A DNA stretch of 64,000 nucleotides from Armatimonadota bacterium (GTDB lineage: Bacteria; Sysuimicrobiota; Sysuimicrobiia; Sysuimicrobiales; Humicultoraceae): positions 95,525 to 159,524 of the forward strand of contig JAVHMA010000003.1 in NCBI GenBank assembly GCA_031081715.1, read 5' to 3'. The notes below the pieces were generated by a model. It worked only from the letters and a program-made list of their open reading frames with translations. It was not told the DNA's origin and did no database searches. Of the stretch, positions 51,914 to 59,643 are shown one piece after another. A program made the position numbers and the translations under genes. Positions within the stretch are counted from its first letter, which is position 1; every line of letters begins with the position of its first letter.

Positions 51914-53086
51914 ATGACCGACGCCTCGATCGCGATGGCCATGGGGCTGCTGATCTTCCTGGCCACCGTGATCTCCGTCGAGCTGGGCATCTCCGTCGCC
52001 CTGATCGAGATCTGCCTGGGCGTGCTGGCCGGCAACGTCCTGGGCCTGCAGTCGGCGCCCTGGATCGACTACCTGGCCGGATTCGGCAGCATCGTGCTCA
52101 CCTTCCTGGCCGGCGCCGAGGTAGACACGCGCCTGCTGCGCGAGCAGTTCAAGGCCAGCGTGCTGATCGGCGGCCTCTCGTTCCTGCTGCCGTTTCTGGG
52201 AGCGTGGGCCTTCGCGCTCTGGGTGCTGGGTTGGGCCCCGGACGCGGCGAAGATCGCCGGCGTGGCCCTGTCCACGACGTCGCTGGCGGTCGTCTACGCG
52301 GTGCTGGTCGAGACGGGCCTCACGAGCACCCCCCTGGGAAAACTGATCATGGCCAGCACGTTCATCACCGACTTCGGGACCGCGGCGGCGTTGAGCGCCC
52401 TCTTCATCAGCCCGACGCCGTGGATTGTGGCCTTCCTCGCCGTCTCGGTAGCGATCATCGTCGCGATGCCGCGGCTGCAGCCGTGGTTCTTCCGCCGCTA
52501 CGGGAATCGCGTCATCGAGCCCGAAATCAAGGGGGCGTTCGCGGCGTTGCTGGCCCTCATGTACTTCGGCCGTCTGGCGGAGAGCCACGCGGTGCTCCCG
52601 GCCTTCGTCCTGGGGCTGGCGGTCTCCAACGTGTTCGCGGCGCACCGCGCACAACAGCAGCGTTTCCGGGTGGTGGCCTTCGCCATGCTGACGCCCTTCT
52701 TCTTCATCAAGGCGGGCATGAACGTCGGCCTCGGGGCGGTCTCCGCGAACCTGGCGGTGCTGGGGCTGCTGCTCGCGGTGAAGATGGCGACGAAGTTCAT
52801 CGGCGTGCTGCCCCTGGCCAGGCGGTACGTCGGGCCCCACGCCATGTACACGACCCTGCTGATGAGCACCGGGCTCACGTTCGGGACGATCTCATCGCTG
52901 TATGGCCTGCAGGCCAATATCCTCGACCAGACGCAGTTCTCCCTGCTGGTGACCACCGTCATCCTGAGCGCGGTCGTCCCGACGGTCATCGCCCAGCGCT
53001 TCTACGATCCGCGTCGGGCCACAGCGGGTGCGGCCCCGACGGCCGGTCCCCTCACGCTGGCGCCGGCGGAGGAAGGAGACGAGTGA
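51914..53086 (+). CDS. cation:proton antiporter (CPA2/Kef-type), under the fluoride riboswitch
   Basis: A 390-residue membrane protein with about 12 hydrophobic segments. FLAGAEVDTRLLREQFKAS (65-83) is the typical CPA2 loop, and ALSTTSLAVVYAVL (118-131) the unwound helix. The ion-binding pair, usually DD or ND, is Thr152-Asp153 here (STFITDFGTA). The ATG at 51914 has GGAGGGATC upstream. The soluble RCK/TrkA domain of Kef channels is absent. Antiporters and UspA genes are known among fluoride-riboswitch targets; whether this protein moves fluoride or restores pH is open. Confidence 0.9.
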   Translation: MTDASIAMAMGLLIFLATVISVELGISVALIEICLGVLAGNVLGLQSAPWIDYLAGFGSIVLTFLAGAEVDTRLLREQFKASVLIGGLSFLLPFLGAWAFALWVLGWAPDAAKIAGVALSTTSLAVVYAVLVETGLTSTPLGKLIMASTFITDFGTAAALSALFISPTPWIVAFLAVSVAIIVAMPRLQPWFFRRYGNRVIEPEIKGAFAALLALMYFGRLAESHAVLPAFVLGLAVSNVFAAHRAQQQRFRVVAFAMLTPFFFIKAGMNVGLGAVSANLAVLGLLLAVKMATKFIGVLPLARRYVGPHAMYTTLLMSTGLTFGTISSLYGLQANILDQTQFSLLVTTVILSAVVPTVIAQRFYDPRRATAGAAPTAGPLTLAPAEEGDE

Positions 53087-53523
53087 TGGAGATCACGCAC
53101 ATCCTGATCGCGCTCGACGGCTCCGAGCTGGGCCGCAGGGCCATGGAGGCCGGCATCGACGTGGCGCTCCGCTACCGGGCCCGGGCGACCGTCCTCACCG
53201 CGATTCAGCATCCGGCCTACGCCGCCACGGTGGGCGAGGTCGAGGAGGCCGATGCGGAGCAGCGAGCCTTCGCGGAGCGAGTGCAGCGCGAGGCCGTCGA
53301 GGCCGCGCGGATGCGCGGCTTGGACGTGGCGACGGCAATCGTATCCGGCCACCCGGCCGAGGCGATCGTGGACTACGCGCGCCAGCACGCCGTGGACCTG
53401 ATCGTCATGGGGCACCGCGGGCTGTCGAACCTGCGGCGGTTCCTGATCGGCAGCGTCACCGACCGGGTGGTGGACCACGCGCCCTGCATGGTCCTGGTCG
53501 TAACCGAGCGCCGGCCGCGGTGA
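53086..53523 (+). CDS. universal stress protein (UspA family)
   Basis: A 145-residue Usp-fold protein beginning HILIALDGSELGRRAMEAGI, with the ATP-binding tail GHRGLSNLRRFLIGSVTDRVVDHAPC (positions about 112-137; G-x2-G-x9-G-S pattern). It should bind ATP. Its ATG overlaps the antiporter stop (TGATG) behind a GGAAGGAG site, so it is translated with the antiporter and falls under the fluoride switch. Confidence 0.92.
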   Translation: MEITHILIALDGSELGRRAMEAGIDVALRYRARATVLTAIQHPAYAATVGEVEEADAEQRAFAERVQREAVEAARMRGLDVATAIVSGHPAEAIVDYARQHAVDLIVMGHRGLSNLRRFLIGSVTDRVVDHAPCMVLVVTERRPR

Positions 53524-54713
53524 GCAGGGCATCAGGGCGCCCCCCGGCTCCCGCGCCGCGCGCCGCGCTGCGATTCGTCGTGCTGCTTGGCGTCGTCAGC
53601 CTCTTCGCTGATGCGACCTACGAGGGCGCCCGCAGCATCACGGGGCCCTACCTGGGCCTGCTCGGCGCGAGCGCCGCGACCGTCGGCGTCGTCGCCGGGC
53701 TCGGCGAACTCATCGGGTACGGGCTGCGCCTGGCCTCCGGATACCTGGCCGATCGCACCCGGCGCTACTGGGCGATCACGATCGTCGGGTACGCCGTCAA
53801 CCTGGGCGCGGTGCCGCTGCTTGCGCTGGCCGGGCACTGGCCGATCGCCGCGGCGCTGATCGTGGCCGAGCGCGTGGGCAAGGCGCTGCGGACCCCGGCG
53901 CGCGACGCGATGCTGTCGCACGCCACGCAGCAGATGGGCCGCGGCTGGGGCTTCGGCGTCCACGAAGCGCTCGACCAGGTGGGGGCGGTGCTCGGCCCGC
54001 TCGTCGTGGCGGGCGTCGTCCTGACCCGCTCGTCGTACCGGCTGGGGTTCGCGGTGCTGGCGATTCCCGCGGCGCTGGCCCTGGCCGTGCTGGTCGTCGC
54101 GCGGTTCCTCTCCCCCCGCCCCCGTGACCTCGAGACCGCTGCGCCGCGCCTCGAGGCCGCCGGGCTGCGCCGACCGTTCTGGGTCTACCTGGCCGGCATG
54201 GCACTGGTCGGCGCCGGCTACGCGGACTTCCCGTTGATCGCGTTCCACCTGGGCCAGCGGGCCGTGGCGCCGGCCGCGGCTATCCCGGTGCTCTACGCCG
54301 TGGCCATGGGCGTGGACGCGCTCGCGGCGCTGATCTTCGGCCGCCTTTTCGACCGTCACGGGCTGCCCGTGCTGACGGTCGCCGTGCTCGTCTCCGCGCT
54401 CTTCGCGCCCCTGGTGTTTCTCGGCGGGTTCGCGGCCGCGGCCGCGGGCATGGTGCTGTGGGGCGTGGGCATGGGCGCGCAGGAGTCCATCATGCGCGCC
54501 GCGGTCGCCGGGATGGCGCCGCCCGACCGGCGCGGCGCCGCCTACGGCATCTTCAACACCGGCTACGGCCTCTGCTGGTTCCTCGGGAGCGCCGCGATGG
54601 GCCTGCTGTACGGCGTCTCGACTTCCGGGCTGGTGCTCTTCTCGGTGGCGGCGCAGCTCGCCGCGATTCCACTGCTCCTGTGGGTCGGCCGCGTTATGCG
54701 GGGCGCCCGCTAG
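53520..54713 (+). CDS. MFS transporter in the fluoride-riboswitch operon
   Basis: A 397-residue transporter with about 12 hydrophobic segments. Motif A is GYLADRTRRYWAI (first half) and GRLFDRHGLPVL (second half). AERVGKALRTPARDAMLSHA and MGAQESIMRAAVAGMAPPDRRGAAYG are distinctive cytoplasmic segments. It starts at a GTG overlapping the uspA stop (GTGA). As the third gene under the fluoride switch it is a candidate exporter of a toxic anion or of a metabolite accumulating under fluoride stress; that role is inferred. It converges on the DUF6062-like gene with a 4-nt overlap. Confidence 0.87.
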   Translation: MSRASGRPPAPAPRAALRFVVLLGVVSLFADATYEGARSITGPYLGLLGASAATVGVVAGLGELIGYGLRLASGYLADRTRRYWAITIVGYAVNLGAVPLLALAGHWPIAAALIVAERVGKALRTPARDAMLSHATQQMGRGWGFGVHEALDQVGAVLGPLVVAGVVLTRSSYRLGFAVLAIPAALALAVLVVARFLSPRPRDLETAAPRLEAAGLRRPFWVYLAGMALVGAGYADFPLIAFHLGQRAVAPAAAIPVLYAVAMGVDALAALIFGRLFDRHGLPVLTVAVLVSALFAPLVFLGGFAAAAAGMVLWGVGMGAQESIMRAAVAGMAPPDRRGAAYGIFNTGYGLCWFLGSAAMGLLYGVSTSGLVLFSVAAQLAAIPLLLWVGRVMRGAR

Positions 54714-55450
54714 CCCTGCGCCCTCCACACCATCCCCGGCGCGCCGACGAACTTGTAGACGACGCGTGTCCACGACGCGGCCTCTGCCTCGGTGATCTTC
54801 TCGTGGTGGAAGCGGTAGTCGTGCTTGCGCCAGAACTCGGCGAGGCCCTGGGTCAGCGTCTCCATCAACCCGCGCTCGGTGCGGACCAGCCACTCGAGGC
54901 TGTCGGGGTCGTCGGCCGACGCGGTGACCGCGATGAGGTGGGGAAAGCACAGCCCCAGACTGGCCTCGTAGCGGGCGCGGAAGTCGGCGTCGTCCAGGGC
55001 CCCGGCCGTCGCCGCGACGTTGCGGTCCTCGGCCTCCCACTGGCTCTGGCAGGCCAGGCAGGGCCGGCGGCGTTCCAGCCACTGTCCGACCTCGCGCGCC
55101 AGGACCTCTTCGTTCTGCGGCCCGAACAGCGTCCGTCTTCTCCGCCCGGCCGCGACCGCGAGTCGGTGAGCGGCCATGGCGGAGAAGGCGTCGAGGAAGT
55201 CCTCGAGCAGGTGCCGGTAGACGATCGCGATCCCGGTGGCGCTGTCCCTGGCCCGGGTCAACTGCCACGCATGGGTCGAGCAGAACCCGCGCGCGGCGAT
55301 GAGGTCGGTGCGGGTCCACGGGTCGTTGACCCGCTCGTAGAGGAAGCCCCACAGGTATCGTTCCACGGTCTCCAGGCTGAGGTGGCAGATCGCGCAGTGG
55401 TCGGGGTGCAGCGCGCGGTAGATGCCGTGGAACAGCGCGTCACGCTGCAC
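54710..55450 (-). CDS. DUF6062-like Cys/His-rich protein
   Basis: A 246-residue soluble protein with paired Cys/His motifs: CAICHLSLETVERYLWGFLYERVND (Cys19 and Cys22 region), ARGFCSTHAWQL (about 53-64), RPCLACQSQWEAEDRN (about 129-144) and GLCFPHLIAV. The pattern matches, as I recall it, the DUF6062 family; the Cys/His pairs suggest metal or heme binding. No biochemical function is known to me. It starts at a GTG 14 nt after the coiled-coil gene at 55465, so it is probably the third gene of the minus-strand fluoride-riboswitch operon. Confidence 0.75.
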   Translation of the reverse strand: MQRDALFHGIYRALHPDHCAICHLSLETVERYLWGFLYERVNDPWTRTDLIAARGFCSTHAWQLTRARDSATGIAIVYRHLLEDFLDAFSAMAAHRLAVAAGRRRRTLFGPQNEEVLAREVGQWLERRRPCLACQSQWEAEDRNVAATAGALDDADFRARYEASLGLCFPHLIAVTASADDPDSLEWLVRTERGLMETLTQGLAEFWRKHDYRFHHEKITEAEAASWTRVVYKFVGAPGMVWRAQG

Positions 55451-55464
55451 GGTACGATGCCCCG

Positions 55465-55896
55465 CTAGCCAGCGGCCCTGTCGCGGTGGCCCGCGCGCGC
55501 CTGGGCCGTGCCGCCATCCCCGTCGTCCAGACGGCGGAGTTCCTCACGCAGCCGGTCCCGTCGGGCTCGCTGGTCGGCGAGCGAGCGCTGGAACTGACGG
55601 TTGCTCGCTTCCAGCCCGGTCACGTTCAGCCGCAGCGAGCGGATGGCCTCGTCGGCGATGTACGCTCGGTGACGCAGCACCGCGAGCTCGGCCCTGGCGG
55701 CGCTCCACTCATTGTGCGCCGCATCAGGGCCCATGGAGGACACGGTCATCCGATCTGCGCCGTAGGCCAGCAGGATCTTGACGCCCTCCTCGACCGTCCA
55801 GCCTTTCTCTTCGACGAGCGCCCGGAACCGTTCGCGCAGGTGCTCGGGGACGGTCACCCTGACCCGCTCCAGCCTCGGGAAAACATAGTCGCTCAT
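55465..55896 (-). CDS. small protein with RHH-like N-terminus and coiled coil (second of pair)
   Basis: A 143-residue protein, not recognised. Residues 8-52 (LERVRVTVPEHLRERFRALV, then GWTVEEGVKILLAYGADRM) have the strand-helix-helix order of a ribbon-helix-helix domain. Residues 63-125 are a long charged helix (LRLNVTGLEASNRQFQRSLA, then RRDRLREELRRL) of coiled-coil type. The ATG at 55896 overlaps the upstream partner stop (ATGA). The two proteins share the same architecture and probably form a complex. Under the fluoride riboswitch at 56441-56491. Confidence 0.75.
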   Translation of the reverse strand: MSDYVFPRLERVRVTVPEHLRERFRALVEEKGWTVEEGVKILLAYGADRMTVSSMGPDAAHNEWSAARAELAVLRHRAYIADEAIRSLRLNVTGLEASNRQFQRSLADQRARRDRLREELRRLDDGDGGTAQARAGHRDRAAG

Positions 55897-56393
55897 CGCG
55901 GTCCCTCGCTCACCCCGAGCACACGTCGCAGCCACCCGACCACCCCCCTGTGGGTCGCGGCGTCCCCGGGGGACGGGCCTCCGCCGTTGCCCGCCCCCGA
56001 GGCCACCGCCAACCTTGCTGCGAGCGCAGCGTTCTCCTCCCGGAGGGGACGCATGGCGCGGCGGTTGGCGTAGAGCTCGGCCCCAAGCTCGTGGACGGTC
56101 TGGCCCAGCTCGGCCATCACCTTCTCCGCGGCGATGGTCCGAGCCCTCATGGACACCAGCAAGGCCTGCGCCTCCCGGCGTTTCAGCTCCTGCTTCCTCG
56201 CCTCGGCCTCGTCGGTCGTTTGGCCATCCAGAGCCTTCCACTCCGCCTCGTCGGCGACGAAGGCGTCGAGGCCGCGCTCGAGCAGCCACGCCATTGCATC
56301 CCGGACATCGGGACCGGCAGCGTCCATCGCGCGGCGTATGGCCCCCCAGTCCTCGTCCACGAGCTCGACCTCGATGACCCACGGCGCGGCCAC
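55893..56393 (-). CDS. small protein with RHH-like N-terminus and coiled coil (first of pair, next to fluoride riboswitch)
   Basis: A 166-residue protein, not recognised. A short strand (WVIEVELV, 5-12) is followed by two helices (DWGAIRRAMDAAG and RDAMAWLLERGLDAFVADE), resembling a ribbon-helix-helix fold, then a long helix of about 75 residues (KQELKRREAQALLVSMRART; ELYANRRAMRPLREENAALA). A Gly-rich linker leads to a short amphipathic tail, GVVGWLRRVLGV. The start is a GTG with a G-rich ribosome site 8 nt upstream. It is the first gene after a fluoride riboswitch and terminator, so it should be made when fluoride is present. Confidence 0.77.
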   Translation of the reverse strand: MAAPWVIEVELVDEDWGAIRRAMDAAGPDVRDAMAWLLERGLDAFVADEAEWKALDGQTTDEAEARKQELKRREAQALLVSMRARTIAAEKVMAELGQTVHELGAELYANRRAMRPLREENAALAARLAVASGAGNGGGPSPGDAATHRGVVGWLRRVLGVSEGPR

Positions 56394-56410
56394 GGTCTTC
56401 TCCCCCCCGA

Positions 56411-56449
56411 GAAGCAGAAAGCTCCTACCGGCACGAGCCAGTAGGAGCT
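56411..56449 (-). terminator. intrinsic terminator, expression platform of the second fluoride riboswitch
   Basis: On the minus strand AGCTCCTACTGGC (56449-56437) pairs with GCCGGTAGGAGCT (56432-56420) around a TCGT loop: 13 pairs including one G-U. TTTCTGCTTC follows, a moderate U-rich tract. The 5' arm contains AGCTCC, which is the last strand of the aptamer pseudoknot, so the two structures compete exactly as at 51816. Confidence 0.9.
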
Positions 56450-56491
56450 ATCAGCCTCGTCTCGCAAGGCGATTCGACGAGCTCCATCGCC
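56441..56491 (-). promoter_or_regulatory. fluoride riboswitch (crcB motif), second copy
   Basis: On the minus strand the blocks GGCGATGGAGC, TCGTC, AATCGCC, GAGGCTGAT and AGCTCCTAC occur in order. Pairings: GGCGA (56491-56487) with TCGTC (56480-56476, one G-U); GCCT (56470-56467) with AGGC (56457-56454); pseudoknot GGAGCT (56485-56480) with AGCTCC (56449-56444). This is the fluoride aptamer fold. It differs in sequence from the plus-strand copy everywhere covariation is allowed while keeping the conserved GGCGATG, GGCTGAT and CTAC, which argues for a functional RNA. Confidence 0.9.
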
Positions 56492-56511
56492 TATGCAATT
56501 GTCTTGTCTCA

Positions 56512-56540
56512 AAGATACGCCGCGCCCCGCGCCCTGTCAA
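56512..56540 (-). promoter_or_regulatory. near-consensus sigma-70 promoter of the second fluoride-riboswitch operon
   Basis: On the minus strand a perfect -35 TTGACA (56540-56535), a 17-bp spacer and a -10 TATCTT (56517-56512). Transcription would begin near 56505, about 14 nt before the aptamer. It is the best bipartite promoter seen in the window. Confidence 0.8.
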
Positions 56541-56794
56541 TGCGCACGTCAAGTGTCCTGTGTACTCACATTCCACAGAGGACGCCCCTGCCTCTGCATG
56601 CTGAGGTAGTGCACGACCGTCTTGGTGATGCGGTCGCAGCCGGTATCGAGCACGGTAGACACCGACAACGCCCCGCCAACCGAGCTGCTCTGCGACGGCT
56701 CAAACCGGCACCTACGCGGCGCTCCCGATGCAACTCTTCGACTACGAACACGCGTGCCGGGTCCTTCACGCCGCCGATCACACAAGAAAGCGCC
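56541..56794. other. intergenic stretch without a recognised gene
   Basis: About 250 bases between the fluoride-switch promoter and the end of the DUF885 gene. A 78-codon open frame (minus, 56785-56549) has no recognisable domain and lacks a ribosome site; I do not annotate it. No terminator with a T-run was found for the DUF885 operon. Confidence 0.5.
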
Positions 56795-58513
56795 TCAGCC
56801 CACGGCGCGTGTGCGCATTGCGTCAGCGACCAGCGCCACCGGAACCGACCCGTACGACAGCAACCGGTCGTGGAAGTCGCGGAGCACGAACCCCGGCTGC
56901 TGCGCAAGATCACGGCGCAGCGCATGGATGAGGTGTGTGCCCACCAGGTACATGAGCGCCGCGCCCGGGAACATACTGTTCTTCACGGCTTCCGCCCGCG
57001 CGGCCTCGGGCGACATACCGGCGCGGTCGCGGTAGGTGTCGGCGGCCCGCTCGAGCGTCCACTCGCCGCGGTGGAGCCGCACGTCGACGACCGCCCGCGC
57101 GGCCATACGCAGTCGTGAGTGGGCCTGCGCCAGTTGCTGCAGCGGGTCGAGGAAACCGATCTCTTCCATAAGATCCGTCGCGTAGCACGCCCAGCCCTCG
57201 GCCATCGTCCCGCCGCAGAACATGGCGATCCGGCTCGCGCAGTCAACCGCCGCGACCCGCCCGATGCGAGACCCGGCGCGGTGGTACGCATACCAGTTCT
57301 GCACGTGATGGCCCAGCGCGCCGTGGTGGATCACGTGATTGAGGGTGATCACGCCGTCGTTCGTCGCGCGCAGGCGGCGCAACTGCTCCGCGGGCGGCAT
57401 GTCGGGGTCGATCGGTGTCACCAGGTAGTCCACCACGGCCATCCGGTCAAACGGCGCCGGCGCACGGTAGCACAGGAAGTAGAGCGACGGTGCGGCTTCG
57501 CGCGCCCAGCGCGGCTGGGGCACGTAGCGGATTGGGTAGTCGGGCCAAGTGACCAGTCCGTGCCGCTCGGCCTCTGCGCGGACGGCGTGCCAGACCTCCG
57601 TGTACCGCTCGTAGTAGCGGTCGGCGGGCGGGTGGCGGTCCGCGAGCGCGGCCAGGGCCTCGTGCCAGGACGCAAAGCCGAGCGCGGCCGCGCCTTCGCG
57701 CAGCCGCGCGTCCCACAGCGCCAGATGCTCCTCGCCGAGCGCCACCACGTCGTCGGCAGACATGTCAAGCCAGTGCCCGCGCCGAAGCAGCAACTCCAGC
57801 GCCTCAGCGCCGCACGCGTAGCCGTCGGTGGCACATGCCAGCAGTTCGTCCCGCAGGTATCCTTGCAGGCGGCGGAACGCCTGGGCGGCCGACGCTGCGG
57901 CGTCGCGAAACCGTGGGTGTGTGATACCCGCCTCGCGCGCAAGTATCTCGGCGCCGCGCTCGAAGAACGCCAGCGCGCCGTCGCACTCGCGGATGGCTCG
58001 CTCGGTCCAGGCCCGCGGCGCCCGGCGGACGGTCGAGGCCGCCTGCGCCAGAAAGCCAGGGATAGCGAACATGCGCATGACCGCGGCCTCAACCCGATCG
58101 CGTAGCGGTGCGAACGGCCGCAGGAACAGCGCCAGCACGCCGAAGACGGCCTCGCCGGTGTAGACGCAGGGATTGCCCAGGTGGAAGTGAGTCGAGCCGT
58201 ACTCCCACCGCTGCACATCGAGGAACCCCTCGGCCAGCCGGCGATCGAGCGCCTCGGCTTCGGTCAGCGGCTCACGCGGCAGGCTGCAGAATCGTACCCG
58301 CAGGGTCTCGATTGCGCGCACGGTGTCGCCGGCCGCGGCCTCGGAGAAGTCGGGCAGCCGGTGGTCGTGGTCGTGCACGCCGATGAACGTCGCGTTGATG
58401 GGATACGTAGCGTAGTACCACGCGAAGAAGTCGTCAAGAGCCGTGGCGAGCGCCGGCGCACCGCACACAGCCGCTCCGTCCTTCGGTGTACGATGGCGGT
58501 CGAGGTCAGTCAT
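56795..58513 (-). CDS. DUF885-family protein (M-like zinc peptidase relative)
   Basis: A 572-residue protein of the DUF885 family, whose members carry a HExxPGHH zinc-peptidase-like motif. Here that site reads VIHHGALGHHVQNWYAY, so the Glu after the first His is replaced by His; the second conserved part, EGWACYATDLMEEIGFL, is intact. The opening DDFFAWYYATYPINATFIGVHDHDHRLPD is typical (residues about 27-55). The ATG at 58513 overlaps the Gfo/Idh stop by 8 nt. It may be an inactive or altered hydrolase. Confidence 0.82.
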   Translation of the reverse strand: MTDLDRHRTPKDGAAVCGAPALATALDDFFAWYYATYPINATFIGVHDHDHRLPDFSEAAAGDTVRAIETLRVRFCSLPREPLTEAEALDRRLAEGFLDVQRWEYGSTHFHLGNPCVYTGEAVFGVLALFLRPFAPLRDRVEAAVMRMFAIPGFLAQAASTVRRAPRAWTERAIRECDGALAFFERGAEILAREAGITHPRFRDAAASAAQAFRRLQGYLRDELLACATDGYACGAEALELLLRRGHWLDMSADDVVALGEEHLALWDARLREGAAALGFASWHEALAALADRHPPADRYYERYTEVWHAVRAEAERHGLVTWPDYPIRYVPQPRWAREAAPSLYFLCYRAPAPFDRMAVVDYLVTPIDPDMPPAEQLRRLRATNDGVITLNHVIHHGALGHHVQNWYAYHRAGSRIGRVAAVDCASRIAMFCGGTMAEGWACYATDLMEEIGFLDPLQQLAQAHSRLRMAARAVVDVRLHRGEWTLERAADTYRDRAGMSPEAARAEAVKNSMFPGAALMYLVGTHLIHALRRDLAQQPGFVLRDFHDRLLSYGSVPVALVADAMRTRAVG

Positions 58514-59627
58514 CGAGGGGTAGCTCGATCCACCGCCGCCGGTGATGCGACCGCTCGACGGCGTTGATCACCTCCTGCACCCGGGCGCCGTCCTCGAAGT
58601 TCCCCTGATTGCGGCTCCCACCCTCGAGGATCTCGTCGATGAAGTCCCTGATCAGATTGGCGTAGAACAGTGACCGCCACGACTCGCGCGCGTGCCCGCC
58701 TGCCGGGTAGAAACGCTGGGGAATCTCAAGCGGCTTGAACTCGACGCTGTCCGGCGTCGCAACCCGAATCGTCTCGGCCACGCCAAACTCCTCAACCAGC
58801 CGGCAAATGATCGCACCCTTGCTGCCGTAAATGCGCGCCTCGACGCCGGGGTAGTTGCCGATCGTCACGAACGACGTCTGGATCGAGCCGAGCGCACCGT
58901 TGGCATACTCCACCAGGTGGATGTCGCCGTCGTCGATGTTCATGCGCATCATGCGGCCGGTGGCCCGCACCATACGCTCGGGAATGAAGTTCCGCATCGT
59001 GCCCACGGTGCGGGCGTACGGTGCGCCCATCCACCACATGCCAATGTCAATAATCGGCGCGCCGTAGCCCTCAAGGGACGACGTCTGCAGCACCGACTGA
59101 TCGGCCGTGTGGTCCACCTGACGCAGCGGCACCTGCGGATCGAGCCACTGCGAGTTCTGCTCGTAGCCGTTGAAGATGAAGGGCACCCCGACGAACCCGT
59201 CATCGATCAGGGACTTCGCGTACTGCACGCCCGGGCTGTAGCGAAAGGTGAATCCGAGCTTGGTCTTGAGTCCCTTGCGCGCGGCGAGGTCGGCGGCCCG
59301 GCGCGTGTCACGGAAGTCGTAGGCCACGGGCTTCTCACACAGCACGTGCTTGCCGGCCTCGAGCGCGGCCGTGGCCAGCTCGTAGTGCGTGTGCGACGGC
59401 GTCGCGACGTCGATCACGTCGATGTCTGGACGTGAGACCACGGCCTGCCAGTCGCTTGTCGTCTCGCTGATGCCGAACTCCCCGGCCATCGCGTCCGCGC
59501 GGTCGCGGACGACATCGCACAACGTGACGACCTCACAGCGTGGATCACGCTGCCAGCCTGGAATGTGCGCGTGCCGGGCCCAGGCGCCAGCCCCGAGCAC
59601 CGCCACGCGTAGCCTGTGCTGTATCAT
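58506..59627 (-). CDS. Gfo/Idh/MocA family oxidoreductase
   Basis: A 373-residue NAD(P)-dependent oxidoreductase. The Rossmann start is RVAVLGAGAWARHAHIPGW (8-26), the VATPSHTHYELATAALEAGKHVLCEKP segment (about 74-100) carries the EKP motif with the catalytic Lys, and DIGMWWMG is the second catalytic region. The substrate is probably a sugar or cyclitol. A decayed relative lies just upstream at 59644-60037. Confidence 0.92.
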   Translation of the reverse strand: MIQHRLRVAVLGAGAWARHAHIPGWQRDPRCEVVTLCDVVRDRADAMAGEFGISETTSDWQAVVSRPDIDVIDVATPSHTHYELATAALEAGKHVLCEKPVAYDFRDTRRAADLAARKGLKTKLGFTFRYSPGVQYAKSLIDDGFVGVPFIFNGYEQNSQWLDPQVPLRQVDHTADQSVLQTSSLEGYGAPIIDIGMWWMGAPYARTVGTMRNFIPERMVRATGRMMRMNIDDGDIHLVEYANGALGSIQTSFVTIGNYPGVEARIYGSKGAIICRLVEEFGVAETIRVATPDSVEFKPLEIPQRFYPAGGHARESWRSLFYANLIRDFIDEILEGGSRNQGNFEDGARVQEVINAVERSHHRRRWIELPLDD

Positions 59628-59643
59628 GGTGCTGCCTCCTCGA

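Noticed and set aside
56420..56449. Hairpin first read as a stand-alone inverted repeat or regulator operator
   Set aside because: Its 5' arm is the final strand of a fluoride aptamer and a U-rich tract follows, so it is better explained as the riboswitch terminator.
56549..56785. 78-codon minus-strand open frame between the fluoride-switch promoter and DUF885
   Set aside because: No ribosome site, no recognisable domain, Arg-rich composition at the start; not supportable as a gene.
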